From: an uncultured Spartobacteria bacterium
GTDB lineage: Bacteria > Verrucomicrobiota > Verrucomicrobiia > Chthoniobacterales > Terrimicrobiaceae
DNA: 64,000 nucleotides
Reading direction: 5' to 3'
NCBI GenBank assembly: GCA_937919825.1
Contig: CALFPA010000132.1
Span: forward strand, 1-64,000
A program made the translations under genes and the position numbers. Below are positions 33,901 to 43,625 of this stretch, in pieces. The notes under the pieces were generated by a model that saw only the letters and a program-made list of their open reading frames with translations, was not told the origin of the DNA and ran no database searches. Each line of letters opens with the position of its first letter. Within the stretch, counting starts at the first letter, position 1.

Positions 33901-34794
33901 ATGGGTCGCGCCCTTCTCTTTTTGCTCTTGTTTCCGATTCTTTCGGTTCCGGTGTTTGGCAAAAGTGATACCGATGAGCGTGGCGGCTTGATCGGCTCGG
34001 ATGCTCCTGCTGGAAAGCGGTATGTCTACAAACATAGCGGCGGCGATCCGCGCGAGATGGAGGTTTTCTTTCCCCCGGATCACGACCCCGCCAAATCCCG
34101 CGCGCCAGGGCTGATCCTTTTCCACGGGGGGAATTGGAGTGGGGGATCGCTGGCGCAGTTCCGCATCGCCTGTGCCTACTTCGCCAGTCGCGGCATGGTC
34201 TGTGCGACCGCCAACTACCGCATGCTTACCAAGGCCGAGGCCAAAAAACTCCCGCCGGGCGAATCGCGAAAGCGCGTGTGCGTAACCGACGCCAAGAGTG
34301 CTATCCGGTGGTTCAAGGAGCATGCGAAGGAACTCGGCTTCGATCCCGAGCGCCTCGTCGTTGGAGGCGCGTCCGCAGGAGGTCACATCAGCGCCATCGC
34401 AACTCTCAACCCCGCGCTCAACGATCCCGCCGATCCCAAGGATGTCGCCATCCGCCCGGTGGCCTTCCTGTGGTTCAATCCCGCCTTCTCGCCGGACGAC
34501 ACCCACGATCCCGAGATCGATGTGCAGCGACATCTCGCGGCGGATTTGCCTCCGACATTGGTATTTTTCGGCGACAAAGATTCTTGGAAAAAAGGCTGGG
34601 ACGCCGTGCATGCGAAGATGCGCTTAATGGACATCAACACCGTGGAATTGCAGCTCACGCCCGGCCAAGACCATGGCTTTTTCAACAAAGACCCCTTCCA
34701 GACCATGACCCTCACCGCCGCCGACCGCTTCCTCGCGCGGCTCGGCTTGCTGAGCGGAGAACCCACCCTCAAGTCCAAACCCCTTATCCGATGA
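33901..34794 (+). CDS. Secreted alpha/beta-hydrolase (esterase/lipase, BD-FAE-like)
   Basis: A 297-aa exported alpha/beta-hydrolase. ATG 33901 starts a signal peptide (MGRALLFLLLFPILSVPVFG). The oxyanion motif is LILFHGGNWSGG, the nucleophile elbow VVGGASAGGH, the probable acid lies in FFGDKDSW and the catalytic His in PGQDHGFFN. It probably removes acyl groups (acetyl or feruloyl-like) from the glycan. It lies 10 bp after the FGE stop and overlaps the next esterase by 4 bp. Confidence 0.85.
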   Translation: MGRALLFLLLFPILSVPVFGKSDTDERGGLIGSDAPAGKRYVYKHSGGDPREMEVFFPPDHDPAKSRAPGLILFHGGNWSGGSLAQFRIACAYFASRGMVCATANYRMLTKAEAKKLPPGESRKRVCVTDAKSAIRWFKEHAKELGFDPERLVVGGASAGGHISAIATLNPALNDPADPKDVAIRPVAFLWFNPAFSPDDTHDPEIDVQRHLAADLPPTLVFFGDKDSWKKGWDAVHAKMRLMDINTVELQLTPGQDHGFFNKDPFQTMTLTAADRFLARLGLLSGEPTLKSKPLIR

Positions 34795-35594
34795 AACACA
34801 CAAAAACCCCGCTGCGTTTCATCGCCGCCAGTCTGCTCGCTTTCGTTTTTTGCTACAGCGCCTCGGCCGCCACCGTCGAGAAAATCTCCATCGCGGGAAA
34901 GCCCGTCACGATCAAAGTTCCGGACCAACCAGCCCCTGGCAAACCGTGGCTGTGGGTTGGCGAGTTCCCGGGACAGCTGAAGGCATTTCAGGAGGGATTG
35001 GTCGAAAAAGGGTGGCATGTGGTCTATGTCGGCGTGAGCAACCAATTCGGTTCGCACCAGGCGATGGAAGTCTGGGAGAAGGTCTACAAGGAAATGCACG
35101 GCCAGCGCGGGCTTTCCGCCAAGCCGGCCCTGCTGGGCATCTCCCGTGGCGGGCTTTATGGGACGGCGTGGACGCGTCTCCACCCGGACCGCGTGAGCGT
35201 GCTTTATTTGGACAACGGCGTGTGCGACATCCGGTCCTGGCCGGCGGGATTTCCGCTCACCAAGCAAGGCAAGGGAAGTCCGAAAGATTGGGAATTGTGC
35301 AAGGCGGAGATTGGTTACGCGAGCGATGCCGAGGCCGGGGAAAAAGCCGCCAAACCCTGCGATGGAATGTTGCCCGCCATTCGAGCCGGTGTGCTTCTGA
35401 TCTCCTGCCACGGCACGGGTGACTCGGTCGTTCCCTACGAGGACAACGCCGCGCCCCTTGTGAAAATGTGGCAAGACAATGGGGGGCGTCTAAAGCTCTT
35501 TCCCAAGGAGGGAGCCGACCATCATCCCCACGGCCTGCCTGATCCCGCGCCGCTTATCGAGGCCCTCGTGCTGGGTGTAAGCCCCACATATTGA
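34791..35594 (+). CDS. Secreted alpha/beta-hydrolase family esterase
   Basis: A 267-aa protein starting at ATG 34791, overlapping the preceding stop (ATGA). The signal peptide ends CYSASA. The core has LWVGEFPGQLKAFQEGLV, nucleophile motif LLGISRGGLYG, CHGTGDSVVPYEDN (acid) and DHHPHGLPDP (His). It belongs to the alpha/beta-hydrolase superfamily and is distinct from its neighbour; it is likely a carbohydrate esterase. It is the last intact gene of the first plus-strand run. Confidence 0.8.
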   Translation: MKHTKTPLRFIAASLLAFVFCYSASAATVEKISIAGKPVTIKVPDQPAPGKPWLWVGEFPGQLKAFQEGLVEKGWHVVYVGVSNQFGSHQAMEVWEKVYKEMHGQRGLSAKPALLGISRGGLYGTAWTRLHPDRVSVLYLDNGVCDIRSWPAGFPLTKQGKGSPKDWELCKAEIGYASDAEAGEKAAKPCDGMLPAIRAGVLLISCHGTGDSVVPYEDNAAPLVKMWQDNGGRLKLFPKEGADHHPHGLPDPAPLIEALVLGVSPTY

Positions 35595-35632
35595 CACAAA
35601 AAATGGTCGGACTGACTTTCCAATAACCCAAT

Positions 35633-35825
35633 ATGGAACCCATGAACCCATTCCGCGCACTCCTCTTCTTTGCGCTGATTTCCACAGTGAGCAGCGCGCA
35701 AGTCCCGCAAATTATCGAGACGCCCGCTTGGCCGGAGAACCCGCCCGAACATCGTGGTGATCCTGACCGATGATCTGGGTTACGGCGACGTATCGCACTT
35801 GAACCCGGAATCAAAAATCCAAACA
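35633..35825 (+). pseudogene. Sulfatase 5' fragment, frameshifted and truncated
   Basis: ATG 35633 encodes a signal peptide (MEPMNPFRALLFFALISTVS) that soon runs to a stop. Shifted by one base, from 35745, the sequence reads PNIVVILTDDLGYGDV then SHLNPESKIQT, matching the start of the sulfatase at 13909. Homology stops at about 35825, before the formylglycine motif, at a junction with antisense symporter sequence. The remaining 35595-35957 region holds no intact gene. Confidence 0.8.
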
Positions 35826-35886
35826 CACCGACCATGGCGGTGCCAAGGAGATAGAAAGCCAAAATGAACCAGTCGACAGCGGGCAT
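35826..35886 (-). pseudogene. Truncated N-terminus of an SSS-family sodium/solute symporter
   Basis: Minus-strand ATG at 35886 encodes MPAVDWFILAFYLLGTAMVG, which has the pattern of the first transmembrane helix of sodium:solute symporters. It breaks off where antisense sulfatase sequence begins. It would have been the fourth gene of the minus-strand DUF5703-GH31-GH106 operon, 71 bp after GH106, so a sugar transporter was probably lost here. Confidence 0.55.
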
Positions 35887-35957
35887 GGGAGGTTACTCGA
35901 TGAGGAGCGCGAGTGGGATTTTGTGCATGGGGATTCGGCTCATTTGTATTTCTGGGC

Positions 35958-38939
35958 TCACTGGAATCGGGCTCTCAGGAAAGGGATGAGCCGGACTTCG
36001 GGACCAAAGGAGGGCGTGGTTGGGGAGGTCGAAACAACCTGGAGTCGGAGGCGGTTCTGGCCGGGCTGGAGGGCTTGGGTCACATCGAGTTCAAATGGCG
36101 GCATCCAAAGGGTGTCGAATTCCTTTCCGTTCAGGGTGACGGTGGCCATGACATTCACTTTGCCGAGGTCGAGCTTCACTGCTTCGGCGTTGGCGAGGGG
36201 TTCGGGGAGGTCGAAAACCACCTCCTGCGTCAGCGTGTTCGGCGCTTCCTTCCCAGGGACGGCTGCCCAGCCGTCTTTGATGAGTAGCGGTTCGGCGGAC
36301 GCGGTGATGGTCGCTTTCTTCTGCGCGCCGGTGGACATCGTGACCATGTAGTTGCCGGGTCTCGTCGCTTCGCCGACGAGAGCGCCTTCTTTGTCGAAAG
36401 AAAGATCCAACTCGGCGGGCGAGGCGGGTTGGCCGTCGCGCTCGGCGTTCACGACGGAGCCGCCTTCGGGCACCTTCTCGCGAAAGACGAGAAAGAACGA
36501 GTCGGCGGGATCGTTCACATTAAACGCCACGCACGTGCCGTCACCATCCGGCCAAAACCTCGCGATCTTGCGAACCTCGCCGGTGACGGGATTGAACAGC
36601 TCGGGGGCCTTGCCCGAAACCCGCAGGGTGACCTCGAAGGGGCCGGGCTTGGCGAAGTTCGAGAGGAAAAAGAGCATGCCGTCCTCGAGGCGGCGCGCCT
36701 TCCAGAGAAGCGGTTGGGATTCTTTGGAAGCCAGCGGGGCGATGCTCAATGACAGCATCGTCTGGACGCTGACGGGCACGCCATCCACAAAGACACCGCC
36801 TTGCTTTTTCAGTTCCTCGATGCGGGCGCGGACCTGTGGGCGCATGGCTTGCGCGGCGGGTTGGGTGGGCATGGCCACCATTTTGTAGCGGGTCGAGATG
36901 CGGGAGGGGTCGTTCTCATCGGAAACAACAAACTCGCCATTCTCGACGCGCAGGCGCTCCAGCAGGGCTTCGGAGTTGATGTAGTCGTAGTCGTAGCCGG
37001 GAGGCACCGGATTGCGGGGGCCGATCATTTGCGGCGCAAAGTCGCCGATGTAAACAGCGGTGTCGGCGGCGGGTTCGCCTTGTTGAAGCATGAGGTGGCA
37101 ACGCTGGAGGGAGCGAACCCAATTCCGGCTATGAGCGAACCACGGGGTATTCCGGTGAAAGGCGGTGCCAAACCATGAGTTCACACCCGGTGTGGCATCG
37201 CGCGGTTGGTGCATGACGACATGCAGGACAAAGTGGTTGATGCCATCGCAGAGGGCACGGTCGCCGCGTTTTTTGATGAGGTAGGGGTGGTGCTTGAAGT
37301 CCAACCCGCTGGTGAAGGCCTCAGCAAAGACGCGTTGCTTTCCATGAATGTGCGCGGCCGAGCTCGCGGCGCGGCATTCTGTGGAGATTTTCGTCTGAAC
37401 CCAGAACTCGCCTCCGACCTGATCGGCTTGCCCGCCATAGGAAAGGAAATCGGAAACAAATCCCCAGTGGCCATAGTTTTCGCACCAGATGCGGAGACCG
37501 TGTTCGTGGGCGATTTCACGGAGTCCGCCGACATAGTTTTCCGCAATGAGGGTGGCCACTGTCCGGCGCAGGTCGGAGAGAAATGCATCCGAGTCCTTCG
37601 CGCTTTCGATGACACGACCGGTCAACACCGGCAGCATGGGAATCGGATCGTAGCCATTGTGCTCGGCAAAGGTTTTGTCGAATCCATCGGTCCAGTTTTG
37701 TGGGCCGACTTCGTAGCTGTCGATCGTGACACCCTTGAGCACCTTGCGTTCCTCCGGAGTCATCTCGGCCAGGAGATCGTCAAACATGCCGTGGAAGTGG
37801 GAGCGGATGTGCTCCTTGCTCATTTTGTCACACTCGAGGCCTTTGCCCTCCGGGGGTGCGGGGTGGTTTTTTTTCCCGGTTGTCACCATGCCGAAGTAGA
37901 GGATCGTCCAATCCCCCGGCGGCAACTCGCAGGTGAGCGTGCCATTTCCATCCAGCTTGTCGGTGAGATTTAGGACTTCCGAGCGGCGCAAGAGCACAGA
38001 GGAATCAACGGGTTCGCGGGTGTCGGGGAAAATATAGGACTCCCAATTGGGTTTGTAATCGGGGTGGACGCGGGCGAGTTGTTTTTCCACGGCCGCCGCC
38101 ACCAGCGGTTCGGATTCCAGTGTCAGGTCGGCCAGTCCTTGCAGGGGAGTTCCCTCGAACTCGAAGACTTTTGCCGTGATGTCGCCAAAGCTGTAGGTCG
38201 AGTCGGCCAGGGGCAGCAAATCGACAAACGGATTCGAGGCGATAGCTCGGATCTTTGCAATTGGCGTGCGGGTGCCGGCGTCATCCAACGCGTAAAGTTG
38301 GCCCTCAACCCTCACCACCACATTTTGGCATTTGTCGATCGCCCAATCCTTGGCTGTCGGAGTGAGTCGGATCGCACGGGCTGTGAATGGAGCGGAGCTT
38401 TCAAAGCGCATGATCTTAGGCTGTGCGGGATCAATCTTGCCGGGGATCGCCTCGAACTTGCGTCGCGGCACGGCGAGCACGGCGATGTCTTGCGGCGCGT
38501 TGCGAACCTTGGCGGAAAAGGGTCCGCCAGAGGCGGGGATTTCATTCCAGATCACCCGCCGCATCGATTGCTCGGGCTTGATCCACGGCCCGCCCGATTG
38601 GCTCCACCCGGGCGAGTTGAACATGTAGAGATCGATGCCCAACCGACCCGCTTCGGCCATGGCATGGCGCGTTGCCGCCTTCCACTCGGGCGAGAACATT
38701 TTCACAGGCCCGCCCCCCTCGATATTCCCGATCATCGCGAGGCTGATTCCCGCCTTTTTCATGGCCTCGAGGTCTTTGGTGATCCCCTCTTGGGTGATAT
38801 CGGATTTGAACCAATACCAATAGCACCAAGGCTTCGTTTCATCCGGCGGATTTTGGAATTGCTGCTCGAGTGTCTCCGCCGCTCGGAGCATGCAAGGAAG
38901 TAGAATCGCAAGGGCGAGAAGGAGGGCGGTTTTTTTCAT
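35958..38939 (-). CDS. Secreted GH106 alpha-L-rhamnosidase
   Basis: A 993-aa exported protein with signal peptide MKKTALLLALAILLPCMLRA. The N-terminal region is typical of GH106: QFQNPPDETKPWCYWYWFKS, EGITKDLEAMKKAGISLAMI, FNSPGWSQSGGPWI. Further conserved stretches are DSYEVGPQNWTDGF, WCENYGHWGFVSDFLSYGGQ and HGKQRVFAEAFTSG. The C-terminal part ends in a beta-sandwich (KLDLGKVNVMATVTLNGKEF, LWMPPFELDVTQALQPG). GH106 enzymes hydrolyse alpha-L-rhamnosides in sulfated or pectic glycans. It lies 20 bp after the GH31 gene, the same operon. Confidence 0.9.
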   Translation of the reverse strand: MKKTALLLALAILLPCMLRAAETLEQQFQNPPDETKPWCYWYWFKSDITQEGITKDLEAMKKAGISLAMIGNIEGGGPVKMFSPEWKAATRHAMAEAGRLGIDLYMFNSPGWSQSGGPWIKPEQSMRRVIWNEIPASGGPFSAKVRNAPQDIAVLAVPRRKFEAIPGKIDPAQPKIMRFESSAPFTARAIRLTPTAKDWAIDKCQNVVVRVEGQLYALDDAGTRTPIAKIRAIASNPFVDLLPLADSTYSFGDITAKVFEFEGTPLQGLADLTLESEPLVAAAVEKQLARVHPDYKPNWESYIFPDTREPVDSSVLLRRSEVLNLTDKLDGNGTLTCELPPGDWTILYFGMVTTGKKNHPAPPEGKGLECDKMSKEHIRSHFHGMFDDLLAEMTPEERKVLKGVTIDSYEVGPQNWTDGFDKTFAEHNGYDPIPMLPVLTGRVIESAKDSDAFLSDLRRTVATLIAENYVGGLREIAHEHGLRIWCENYGHWGFVSDFLSYGGQADQVGGEFWVQTKISTECRAASSAAHIHGKQRVFAEAFTSGLDFKHHPYLIKKRGDRALCDGINHFVLHVVMHQPRDATPGVNSWFGTAFHRNTPWFAHSRNWVRSLQRCHLMLQQGEPAADTAVYIGDFAPQMIGPRNPVPPGYDYDYINSEALLERLRVENGEFVVSDENDPSRISTRYKMVAMPTQPAAQAMRPQVRARIEELKKQGGVFVDGVPVSVQTMLSLSIAPLASKESQPLLWKARRLEDGMLFFLSNFAKPGPFEVTLRVSGKAPELFNPVTGEVRKIARFWPDGDGTCVAFNVNDPADSFFLVFREKVPEGGSVVNAERDGQPASPAELDLSFDKEGALVGEATRPGNYMVTMSTGAQKKATITASAEPLLIKDGWAAVPGKEAPNTLTQEVVFDLPEPLANAEAVKLDLGKVNVMATVTLNGKEFDTLWMPPFELDVTQALQPGQNRLRLQVVSTSPTTPSFGPEVRLIPFLRARFQ

Positions 38940-38959
38940 GGGGTTTCCGGGATGGGAGG

Positions 38960-41146
38960 TTAATCGATGAGGTATTGGTGGCCGGGTAGGATCTCGAAGG
39001 ACAGGGCGCCGGTCTTCGCGTCTTGGGATACCGCCAACGCCTTGCCGCTCGTGAGATCACGGGCTGTGGAATGAGCTCCGTTCTCCGCCCAAGCGATCTC
39101 GGAGGTGGAGGCGCCATCCGGATGGTGAATCACATGATTCGTGCGGGATTTTCCGATCGGATAACTATGGACCGTGAGTGGTGATTCGTCCGATGCCCGC
39201 GTTACGAAGATTCCCTTCCCGCCAATGAAACACGGCGTCTTCCCGACCGGCATAGGGAACTCTTTCAACAGAGTGGGCCCAGTGAATTTCTCGCCCGTGT
39301 CGTGGTCGAACCAGATGCCTTCCGGGAGGTAGATGTCGAGGTGTTTGCCGGCAGGGTCTTTCAAGAGCGGCGCGCAAAGAAGCGATTCGCCGATCATCCA
39401 CTGGAAATGGGGCGTCTCCGCCGCCTTGGGGTCATCGGCATAGGCGATCCCCAGCGGAGTCATCGTGGAGGGATAACCGGTGAGGTAGGACTTCATCGCC
39501 GCATCGTAGAGCGTGGGAGCGATGCGGTTGTGGAAGTCGAAGGGTTTCTTGAAAACCGCTTGTTCCTCGTTGCTCCAACCGGACGCCGACTCGCCAATAG
39601 ACATCCCGGCGGTGAGTGCCATCAACCAGGCCTGCCGCACGACAATGTCCGAGTAGGTCTTCATCCTTCGGAACCCGACCGTGTCGGAGTAGGCATTTGG
39701 CGCGCCGCTCGCGGCATCCTGCAAATAGTTGATCGGAATGCGCTGGGTGGTCTCTTGGACACTTGTGTCATTGATGCGCAGCAGCGTGCCCGGCGAGGTG
39801 TCGCTGCCACAACGCGCCATCACCAAAGCTCCGTCCTCCGCAATGCGCGCAATCGGCCAGTTGAAAATTTCCAGATGATGACGCCCGAGATGCATCATCG
39901 TATCCTCCTTGATGCCATCGACTCCCCACTGTTGATAAAGGTTCGCAAACCACTCGGCGGCGTCCTTGTTCGTGCCATCGATCAAATAGCAGGGAACGAG
40001 CGGAAAACAGCCGGACGCATTTTCCCACAAGCTCCCATCGGCCTTTTTCAGGAAGTAGCCCTTGTCGAGTCCTTCCTGGGAGTGCGGGTTCCCGAGGAAG
40101 GTCTTCACTTCAAGATTGTGGTCCCGCTTCTCGGTGACCGGCTTGAATGGACCGCCGGGGGGCACGAAGTTGGTGCGCAGCCCGATCATCCATTTTACAT
40201 CCATTCGATTCAGCGCTTCCTTGAATTTTTTCGGCTCCGGGAATTTTTCGCCGAACTTGCCAAAGCTGGTCGTGGTGCCTCCCTCCTCCCAGAACCCGGA
40301 CCCGGTTACCGCCCAGCGAATCGGAAATCCCTCGGCCTGAAATCGGGCGATCGATTCCAGAACCGTCTCGGCATTTGTCTTCCATCCAAGGGCGGCCCAA
40401 GACTCCCAACCCAACTCAAACAGCCGAAACTTGGGCTTGATGATCGGCCTGCCCGCTTCACGCAACACCTTCTGGTAGTCCGCATAAATCTGCTCCATGT
40501 TGCCGGTAAGGCAGTAAAAGGTGGCGGCGTCTTGGGTCTCGACGCTGAGTTGGACCCGCTCCGGACCGATCACGGCCGAGCGAGCGAGACCATCAAGCGC
40601 CACAAACGCGAATTGATTGCGCGGAAAAATGACGAACGAACTCAACCAACGGAGCTTCCCGGCATTGTGGTCAAGCCTGTAGGTCGTCTCGCTGTCGTTG
40701 ACCAAATTCAGGGTTTTATTCCACCCCCCCACATCGCCCAACCCGTAGGCAACCGGCATCCCGCCAAATTGCAGGGAAATCCTGTGTGGCTTGTCCTTGG
40801 ACGCCTGCCCGTCGGTCGTGATGGTTATCGCCGCCAAGCCATCCCGGCGCACGATCTTGAGTGTCGCCTCCATACCAGTGGCCGAGGCCAGGCGCAGCGT
40901 GTCGCCATCCCCCTCACCGCGCACAGTCATCGGAACACCATCGATGAGAACCCCCGCCTCCGCATGCCCGGGCACTTGCGTCTTCGCAGTTCCGTCCAAC
41001 ACGGAAATCCTCGTCCCCTGGGCACTGATCTCCAGCTGGGCTTGTCCGAGCTCATAGGAAACCATGACTTTCCCCCAGCAAATGGAGGGGGCGGCCATGA
41101 ATACCAAGGTGGCCCAACCGGCAAAGCGATGCATAAAGCGGATCAT
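38960..41146 (-). CDS. Secreted GH31-family glycosidase
   Basis: A 728-aa protein. ATG at 41146 is chosen because it gives a signal peptide (MIRFMHRFAGWATLVFMAAP); upstream in-frame codons run into an IS-end repeat. The barrel has FELGWESWAALGW, RWAVTGSGFWEEGG, QQWGVDGIKEDTMMHLG with the likely nucleophile Asp in KED, and ARCGSDTSPG. C-terminal beta domains include ESLLCAPLLKDPAGKHLDIYLPEGIWFD, highly typical of GH31. Specificity (alpha-glucoside, alpha-xyloside, alpha-galactoside or sulfoquinovoside) cannot be deduced. Confidence 0.88.
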   Translation of the reverse strand: MIRFMHRFAGWATLVFMAAPSICWGKVMVSYELGQAQLEISAQGTRISVLDGTAKTQVPGHAEAGVLIDGVPMTVRGEGDGDTLRLASATGMEATLKIVRRDGLAAITITTDGQASKDKPHRISLQFGGMPVAYGLGDVGGWNKTLNLVNDSETTYRLDHNAGKLRWLSSFVIFPRNQFAFVALDGLARSAVIGPERVQLSVETQDAATFYCLTGNMEQIYADYQKVLREAGRPIIKPKFRLFELGWESWAALGWKTNAETVLESIARFQAEGFPIRWAVTGSGFWEEGGTTTSFGKFGEKFPEPKKFKEALNRMDVKWMIGLRTNFVPPGGPFKPVTEKRDHNLEVKTFLGNPHSQEGLDKGYFLKKADGSLWENASGCFPLVPCYLIDGTNKDAAEWFANLYQQWGVDGIKEDTMMHLGRHHLEIFNWPIARIAEDGALVMARCGSDTSPGTLLRINDTSVQETTQRIPINYLQDAASGAPNAYSDTVGFRRMKTYSDIVVRQAWLMALTAGMSIGESASGWSNEEQAVFKKPFDFHNRIAPTLYDAAMKSYLTGYPSTMTPLGIAYADDPKAAETPHFQWMIGESLLCAPLLKDPAGKHLDIYLPEGIWFDHDTGEKFTGPTLLKEFPMPVGKTPCFIGGKGIFVTRASDESPLTVHSYPIGKSRTNHVIHHPDGASTSEIAWAENGAHSTARDLTSGKALAVSQDAKTGALSFEILPGHQYLID

Positions 41147-41221
41147 TTGAACCCAATCCTCGGAAACTCTTGCCGCCAAAGCGCAGTGAAGATTTGCGCC
41201 AGTAAATTGATATTTTGCGTT

Positions 41222-41252
41222 GGTCTTGCCTAGTTTAGAGAGGAAAATGGCG
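41222..41252. repeat. IS-end-like 31-bp repeat, copy 1
   Basis: It differs at only two of 31 positions from 43627-43657, where the same sequence forms the end of the IS1595-type remnant; the last 21 bp are identical. It is in the same orientation and lies about 76 bp upstream of the GH31 start. It is probably a solo IS end left after deletion. Confidence 0.7.
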
Positions 41253-41317
41253 TCGCGATTCATAGCAATTTGGTTAGGCTTGAAGTTTATCAATTACGAT
41301 AAGTTTGTCGTCGATTC

Positions 41318-43609
41318 TCAATCATGGCCTGAACTTATTAAACAAATCACATCCGCCCGTCTTGATTCCGGGGTGACCTTAAGGTCGACGAGTTTGCCAG
41401 CCTCCACGCGGCCTTCGACCACCGTTTGATAGGGGGCGTGCAGCTTGAAGTTGGCATTCCAATCTTTTGGCCAGGCTGGAGCGATGAAGATCTTGCGTCC
41501 CTCAGTCTGCAGGATCATGGACTGGAAGGCTTTCATCAAAACCCCGCCGTGATCCTGGTCGGGAATCCAGTCGAAATTCGGCCCCCAAAAGGCCGGGAAC
41601 CGCGAGTCCTTGTGATGGGTTCGTGCGCGGCCGACCAGATTGGTGCGTGCTTCGTCTGCCAGTCCGAGGTAGGCCATGAAAATTTCATCCTGTCGCCACC
41701 CATGATTGCCGCTTGAATGGCGATGCTTCAATGTCCTGCGTCCGATATCTGCGTTGGGTTTCTCAAATGAACAAAGCCTGAAAGGAAAAACGCAGTAGAC
41801 TTCGGGGTTTTCTCCATTCTTGCGCATGTCGAAAGACTCCGCGGGAGCAAAAATCTTCTCGCCATCGATTTCGCGCGTGGGAAGCGGAGGGAGTTTCGCT
41901 TTCACTTGGGCCCAATACTCCCGGAGTTGCGGGGTTCTGACATGCTCGGGTAAGGCGAGAAGCCGGTCTGTCACGGCATTCATGCCAGCGACTGGATCCA
42001 TGGGATTCGTGCATTCCCACCAGGTCTCCAAGGCCTGGGAGGGATGCATCACCAGGATGCCATTTTCATCGACCTCGTAGAATTCGACAAAAAATTTCAG
42101 GACTTCGGTGGCGAAGGGAATCGTTGTTTCCTTGAGGAATACCTCGTCTTGGGTGTGCTCGAAGCGATCGAGCATCATGAAGCTCAATTCGAGACCGGAG
42201 ACCCACTCCCATTTGTGGTAGCGGTTGTCTTGAAGCTTGTCCTCGCGGTCCTCGAACGGAGTTTTTCCGTAGGTCTCCGCAAACATATCCCCCCAGAAAT
42301 ATATGCATTCGGGAACATAGAGGCCTCCGTGACCGGTATGCCTGAGGGCCCGGTGTTTGTGGTAATCGAAGAGGTCCTGACAATACATCTTGTAGAGAGG
42401 ATTGGTCATCTCCACATCGCCGGAGGTTAGCATGCTGATGTAGGGTAAGCGGGTATTCTGCCACCAGTATCCCGAGCCCCAACGGCGGTAATCTGGACCA
42501 CGGCTTTCTCCATTTTCAAATCCCTCGACCGTAAATATCGAACCATTGAATTTGATGGGATAGGCTCCTCTCCCGCCGCAAGCATTGATGAATCGCTGGA
42601 GCGCATACCCGCGACTTACTACAAAAGCATCGTTCTTATTTTTGTCTGTGTCTTCGGCATGAATCCAACTCCGCTCCCAGAAGGCTTTCCACCATGCCTC
42701 ATGATCTGCTCGCCTTTGCTCGAGTGGAGTTGCTTCCGTGGCCGCGATATGTTTTTCCAACGCCGCCAGCCACTCCGACTCCGTGGCGGGGTGTTCGGTA
42801 TGCACATAGATATCAAAACGGTGCGTCTTGGATTTGGGGGAAATCAAATGAGTATCATCGACCGGGGTGGCATTCTCGCCCTGGATGACCGCACCGAATG
42901 TGCGATGGAGTAGGGGATCTGTTCTCTTAAATCCATCCATGCCTTGGATCTTTGCATGCATGGCCGGCCCCACCGACTTGATGTTCCGGTGATGCCAACC
43001 GATCCGGCCCTCCAGATTCCGGAGAAGCGTGTCGGGCTCCATCACCGTGGGTCCGGACTTCGGCCACGGTTCTCCCGGCCTGGGGCGGAACAGATGCACA
43101 TCACTGCATTCCCATGAAGGTGGGATTGCGACTTGCTCCGTGCGCCACAGTTCGATGGCTGCGGTGGCTACGGTTTCCTCCGGGCCATGGAATTCGGCAT
43201 GAATCACCGGGTGGTTGGCATCCACCCACAAGCGGATATCCGTCTTTCCGCAACGGGCCTTCAGCGTGCCATCGGCAAGACTCAGGGTTTGAAGAAAGTC
43301 GTCCGTGGAGGGCGCGGGATTCAGCGAGATCCTGACCCGGCCGATTTTCAAGAGGCGACCATTGTCTCCCCATGAGTCCGTGCGCGAGATGTAAAAAACC
43401 AAATCCCCGTTTGGTTCTATCCAGGCATTGACGCCGGTGGAGCCATTCCCAAGAGGCATCGATCCATTTTGATCCTTGCTCGGGCTGTTCCAGACCACAT
43501 CATACCTGGCTGGCGATGCGGCTTCCGGGGAAAACGAAACGGCATGAATCGGGCGCGCAAAGGCTAAAACAGTCAAGGTGATGAGTAGATGTCGAATTCC
43601 GTATTTCAT
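41318..43609 (-). CDS. Secreted DUF5703-domain protein, GH95-like candidate glycosidase
   Basis: A 763-aa paralogue of the protein at 25611. The signal peptide is MKYGIRHLLITLTVLAFARP. DUF5703 signature: VVWNSPSKDQNGSMPLGNGS, GDLVFYISRTDSWGDNGRLL. Barrel landmarks match its paralogue (GAYPIKFNGSIFTVEGFE, NTRLPYISMLTSGDVEMTNP, FWGPNFDWIPDQDHGGVL). The C-terminus follows the shared VTPESRRADVI but ends CLISSGHD instead of VGAE, suggesting the native stop was lost by rearrangement. The gene lies between two IS-end repeats in direct orientation. Confidence 0.82.
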   Translation of the reverse strand: MKYGIRHLLITLTVLAFARPIHAVSFSPEAASPARYDVVWNSPSKDQNGSMPLGNGSTGVNAWIEPNGDLVFYISRTDSWGDNGRLLKIGRVRISLNPAPSTDDFLQTLSLADGTLKARCGKTDIRLWVDANHPVIHAEFHGPEETVATAAIELWRTEQVAIPPSWECSDVHLFRPRPGEPWPKSGPTVMEPDTLLRNLEGRIGWHHRNIKSVGPAMHAKIQGMDGFKRTDPLLHRTFGAVIQGENATPVDDTHLISPKSKTHRFDIYVHTEHPATESEWLAALEKHIAATEATPLEQRRADHEAWWKAFWERSWIHAEDTDKNKNDAFVVSRGYALQRFINACGGRGAYPIKFNGSIFTVEGFENGESRGPDYRRWGSGYWWQNTRLPYISMLTSGDVEMTNPLYKMYCQDLFDYHKHRALRHTGHGGLYVPECIYFWGDMFAETYGKTPFEDREDKLQDNRYHKWEWVSGLELSFMMLDRFEHTQDEVFLKETTIPFATEVLKFFVEFYEVDENGILVMHPSQALETWWECTNPMDPVAGMNAVTDRLLALPEHVRTPQLREYWAQVKAKLPPLPTREIDGEKIFAPAESFDMRKNGENPEVYCVFPFRLCSFEKPNADIGRRTLKHRHSSGNHGWRQDEIFMAYLGLADEARTNLVGRARTHHKDSRFPAFWGPNFDWIPDQDHGGVLMKAFQSMILQTEGRKIFIAPAWPKDWNANFKLHAPYQTVVEGRVEAGKLVDLKVTPESRRADVICLISSGHD

Positions 43610-43625
43610 GGGTGGGTTTTGTTAA

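Noticed and set aside
39302-41233. Plus-strand open frame of 643 codons
   Set aside because: Antisense to the GH31 gene; the peptide has no family features.
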